A stretch of 8,451 bases of DNA from Gemmataceae bacterium. GTDB lineage: Bacteria > Planctomycetota > Planctomycetia > Gemmatales > Gemmataceae. Shown piece by piece: positions 6,262-8,451 of this stretch (positions within the stretch are counted from its first letter, which is position 1; every line of letters starts with the position of its first letter). The DNA lies in the NCBI GenBank assembly GCA_947474875.1, contig CANJKY010000112.1:1-8451 (forward strand), given 5' to 3'. The notes beneath the pieces are model-generated. The model saw only the letters and a list, made by a program, of their open reading frames with translations. It ran no database searches and had not been told where the DNA came from. The position numbers were made by a program, and so were the translations under genes.

Positions 6262-6299
6262 GGGTTGCAACTAACTCGCCGGTGTCGTACCGTCGGCGG

Positions 6300-7211
6300 A
6301 TGACTACCCGTGCCCCTCACCCGCGTCAAGTCGTGCTGCTGTCGTTCCGCTTCCTCGGCACCGCCGTGGTCGGGTCGCTCACGATGGCCCTCGTCGCGGC
6401 ATTCGGTCCCCTCCCGGCCCAGATCGCCACCCTTGGTGCCCTTGTCAGTATACTCGCGGGGCTGTTCCTCAGCTACCTCGAACAGGAGGATGAGCGCGAC
6501 CGGCGGAGGAGCGAAGCCATCCAGCGGCTGGCCGTCCCGCTCGCCCTGGCCCCCGAAGAGGACCTCTACCCCCTCTACCTCTCATACTGTCGGACACTCA
6601 CCTCGCTCGCAGAACAGAAAGACCCCTTGCTCCGCGAGATCGCCGCCCTCAAACTCGCCTCGGTCAACGCCCAGATCGAAGCACTCGCGGCCGGCACGGT
6701 CGTGTTCGCCGGGACCGAGACGTGGCGGGCGGTCTACGAGCAACTGCTCGCGGGAGGGAGTGTCCGGGAGTATCGGTCCGTCGCATGGGTGCGGAGCCCG
6801 AACTACTGGCAGGACGCCCCCGGTCGGCAGAGTATGCGGGCGAACTTCGAGGCCGTTCATCGGCGGGTGCTGATCGAGCGGATCGCGATCCTCCCCGACG
6901 CCGACTGGCCGACCGACACCGAACTCCCGGCCGACCCGATCCGGTCGTGGCTCCAGGAGCAGCACGACCACGGCCTGCACCTCGTTCTGGTCCGCGAGTC
7001 CGCGCTCCGTGGCGAGCCGGACCTGCTTGCCGATTTCGGCATCTACGGCGACCGGGCGGTCGGCACGCAGGAAATCGACGAGCACTCCCGGACCGTCCGA
7101 TTCACCCTCTCCTTCGACCCCCGGGTCGTGCCACTGGCCGACGACCGCTGGCGGCGGTTGTCGATCTTCGGAATTCCGTTTCAGTCCTTGTTGGCGACTC
7201 GGCCGGCCTGA
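6300..7211 (+). CDS. Membrane-anchored protein with a cytosolic, possibly PLD-like domain
   Basis: A 303-residue protein from ATG 6300; an in-frame GTG at 6282 would add six residues (MSYRRR), and neither start has a clear Shine-Dalgarno. Two hydrophobic segments (about residues 11-35 and 39-60) form a membrane hairpin. A charged helix (61-75) and a helical linker (about 80-130) follow, then an alpha/beta domain (about 132-290). That domain runs: strand TVVFAG, helix WRAVYEQLL, strand YRSVAWV, R-S-P-N-Y-W, helix around 176-189, strand IERIAILP, helix PIRSWLQEQHDHG, strand LHLVLV, then L-L-A-D-F-G-I-Y-G-D. This order resembles uncharacterised phospholipase-D-like domains that sense or bind rather than cut. 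No H-x-K motif is present, so catalysis is unlikely. The stop TGA is 34 bases before the aminotransferase-like gene, so the two are probably cotranscribed. The gene is real; the fold is a tentative guess. Confidence 0.8.
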   Translation: MTTRAPHPRQVVLLSFRFLGTAVVGSLTMALVAAFGPLPAQIATLGALVSILAGLFLSYLEQEDERDRRRSEAIQRLAVPLALAPEEDLYPLYLSYCRTLTSLAEQKDPLLREIAALKLASVNAQIEALAAGTVVFAGTETWRAVYEQLLAGGSVREYRSVAWVRSPNYWQDAPGRQSMRANFEAVHRRVLIERIAILPDADWPTDTELPADPIRSWLQEQHDHGLHLVLVRESALRGEPDLLADFGIYGDRAVGTQEIDEHSRTVRFTLSFDPRVVPLADDRWRRLSIFGIPFQSLLATRPA

Positions 7212-7233
7212 GTACCATTTGTACGACTGTATC

Positions 7234-7240
7234 GAAGAGG
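7234..7240 (+). promoter_or_regulatory. Shine-Dalgarno deciding the GTG start at 7246
   Basis: GAAGAGG lies 5 bases before GTG 7246. The resulting N-terminus MPELLYLDTARLG aligns with the usual class V aminotransferase opening (Y-L-D-x-A), which supports this start over upstream in-frame TTG 7219. Confidence 0.5.
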
Positions 7241-7245
7241 GTCGG

Positions 7246-8451
7246 GTGCCTGAGTTGCTCTATTTGGACACGGCTCGTTTGGGCCGGATGTCGCCCGGTG
7301 CGGCCGCCGCTCACCGGGATTTCGTCACGATGGCAGGGGACGAAGGTGGCGGGCTGTACTTCGACCGCTTCCTGTCGAACGGATTCCGGGACTGCCCCGC
7401 TTCGTTCCCGTCTCGGTATCCCGGACTCGATGGCTGGCACGGGGTCGCGCGGCTGAAGGCCAGCCTCCGGTCGCTGGCGGGAAGTCCCGCCGAATCGCCG
7501 GTCCTGCTCGCCTCCCGATCGACGGCCCTCATGCGGTTCGCCGCACGCCTCCTCTACCACCCGTGCCGGAACGTCCTCACGACCGACCTCGACTGGCCCC
7601 CCTACAAGGCCATCCTGGTCGCCGAAGCCGCCGCGTCCGGTCGCACGCTGACCGAGGTTCCCCTCCGCGAGGGGGTGCTGTCCGGGCGGCTGACCGAAGA
7701 CGAACTCATCGACCTCGTGTGCGACTGGTTCGGCCGGGCCGGGTGCGACGGGCTCTACCTGACGGCGGTCAACAACCTGGGGGTGCGGTTTCCGGTCGAG
7801 AAGGTCGTGCGGCGGCTGGAGGCCGTCCACACGGTTCGGACGGTCGTGGTCGATGGTGCCCAGGAGTTCTGCCACCTCCCCTCCCCACTCGGATCAGAAG
7901 TTTGCGATCTCTACTTGGCCGGGTCACACAAGTGGTTGCGGGGCCATCACCCACTGGGGATGGCGTTCTACGGCCGGAGACAGTCCCGCGGGCGAGTCGA
8001 ATCGGTCCTGGCCCACGGCGTCCGCTCCGGTGAAATCGACGACCCCCTCTTGCGTTTCACGACCCGGCTCGAAGCCGGCACCCGCGAACAACTCTCCGAG
8101 ACCGTCAACCTCGCTCCCCTCTTTTCCACGCAAGGGGCACTCGCCGATGCCCCCGACTCGGTCGGGGCTTTGCCATCGCGGCTGCGAAACCTGGAGGAGG
8201 CCGCGGTAGCCGTTACGGGGGCCGGGTGGGAACCGCAGTTACCAGTTCTCGAACTTCGTTCCGGGATGCTGTTGGTTCGGGCAGGACGCCCCAGGGTTCG
8301 AGCCGGAGACCCGGAATTGCTCCGCGCCACACTCCGAGACGCCGGTGTGGCGGCCACGACCTACACGGGCGGACTCGTTCGGCTGTCGATGCCGTCGGAT
8401 GCATGGCAACCCGGTCAGTTGGATCACCTTCGCCGGGCGTTCAAACGGCTC
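7246..8451 (+). CDS. PLP-dependent class V aminotransferase-fold protein, open at the right edge
   Basis: 402 codons are visible from GTG 7246 and no stop is reached. Fold-type I, class V hallmarks are present in order: Y6-L-D8-T-A10 at the N-terminus; S90-R-S-T93-A (cofactor phosphate site); a strand leading to N176-N-L-G179; V202-D203-G-A-Q206, where D203 would pair with the PLP ring nitrogen and Q206 with its hydroxyl; and S227-H228-K229-W, where K229 is the Schiff-base lysine. A late R379-L-S381 matches the substrate-carboxylate arginine region. No cysteine occurs after C220, so it lacks the catalytic Cys of cysteine desulfurases. The reaction could be transamination, a lyase step or epimerisation; the sequence does not say which. 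Class V proteins are commonly about 370-420 residues, so little should be missing. It follows the membrane protein gene by 34 bases, probably in one operon. The fold is secure; substrate and pathway are unknown. Confidence 0.85.
   Translation, partial: MPELLYLDTARLGRMSPGAAAAHRDFVTMAGDEGGGLYFDRFLSNGFRDCPASFPSRYPGLDGWHGVARLKASLRSLAGSPAESPVLLASRSTALMRFAARLLYHPCRNVLTTDLDWPPYKAILVAEAAASGRTLTEVPLREGVLSGRLTEDELIDLVCDWFGRAGCDGLYLTAVNNLGVRFPVEKVVRRLEAVHTVRTVVVDGAQEFCHLPSPLGSEVCDLYLAGSHKWLRGHHPLGMAFYGRRQSRGRVESVLAHGVRSGEIDDPLLRFTTRLEAGTREQLSETVNLAPLFSTQGALADAPDSVGALPSRLRNLEEAAVAVTGAGWEPQLPVLELRSGMLLVRAGRPRVRAGDPELLRATLRDAGVAATTYTGGLVRLSMPSDAWQPGQLDHLRRAFKRL

Larger units (their letters stand above)
6064..6299. 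promoter_or_regulatory. Divergent intergenic control region
   Basis: These 236 bases separate the leftward metal operon from the rightward gene pair. They are less GC-rich than the flanking genes, as expected for promoters. They contain candidate promoters in both directions, a TGAACC/GGTTCA dyad, a GTTGCAAC palindrome (6264-6271) and a 7-bp-arm hairpin; the main elements are listed separately. No coding frame with a plausible start and composition was found here, apart from the possible GTG extension at 6282 of the rightward gene. Confidence 0.55.

Noticed and set aside
7102..7875. Minus-strand frame (257 codons) opposite the aminotransferase gene
   Set aside because: Low-complexity antisense shadow. 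The plus-strand frame carries the D203/Q206/H228-K229 PLP signature and stays open to the window end.
7246..8451. Cysteine desulfurase (IscS/SufS/NifS) identity for the PLP protein
   Set aside because: No cysteine exists after residue 220, so the catalytic persulfide cysteine of that family is missing. Only the broader class V fold can be supported.

Overview
The window is GC-rich with strong third-position G/C bias. It looks like chromosomal DNA of a planctomycete, probably a Gemmata-type organism. That placement is inferred from the RND adaptor style (repeated W-C-x-E-H-x-V-P-E-x-x-C-x-x-C modules and a C-terminal CTCGK tail) and from the Cys-rich secreted protein. No rRNA or tRNA marker is present to confirm it. 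No RNA gene, CRISPR array, insertion sequence or integrase was seen.

Left and centre (1-6063, all on the minus strand, transcribed leftward): a heavy-metal efflux gene set. In transcription order it holds a small Cys-rich secreted protein (6063-5518), a periplasmic adaptor / membrane-fusion protein (5391-3763), a CzcA/CusA-type RND pump (3722-603), and a small lipoprotein carrying two Cys/His modules (567-166). Last comes the N-terminus of a further exported protein (85-1) that runs off the left edge. Gaps between the genes are short (126, 40, 35 and 80 bases). Every start except that of the first gene has a good Shine-Dalgarno sequence. The pump and adaptor would form the inner-membrane and periplasmic parts of a tripartite exporter. 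No TolC-type outer-membrane channel and no regulator is visible, although the truncated left-edge gene could be the channel. The lipoprotein and the adaptor share the same metal-site-like Cys/His module, which suggests that metal is handed between them.

Divergent intergenic region (6064-6299): it contains a possible promoter for the metal operon very close to its start codon, a dyad lying in the spacer of a possible rightward promoter, and a 7-bp-arm hairpin.

Right (6300-8451, plus strand): a two-gene unit. The first gene encodes a protein with two N-terminal membrane segments and a cytosolic domain that may have a catalytically dead phospholipase-D-like fold. After 34 bases comes a PLP-dependent class V aminotransferase-fold protein with a GTG start, still open at the right edge. 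The pairing has no obvious metabolic context, and I could not assign it a pathway. It is the least explained part of the window.
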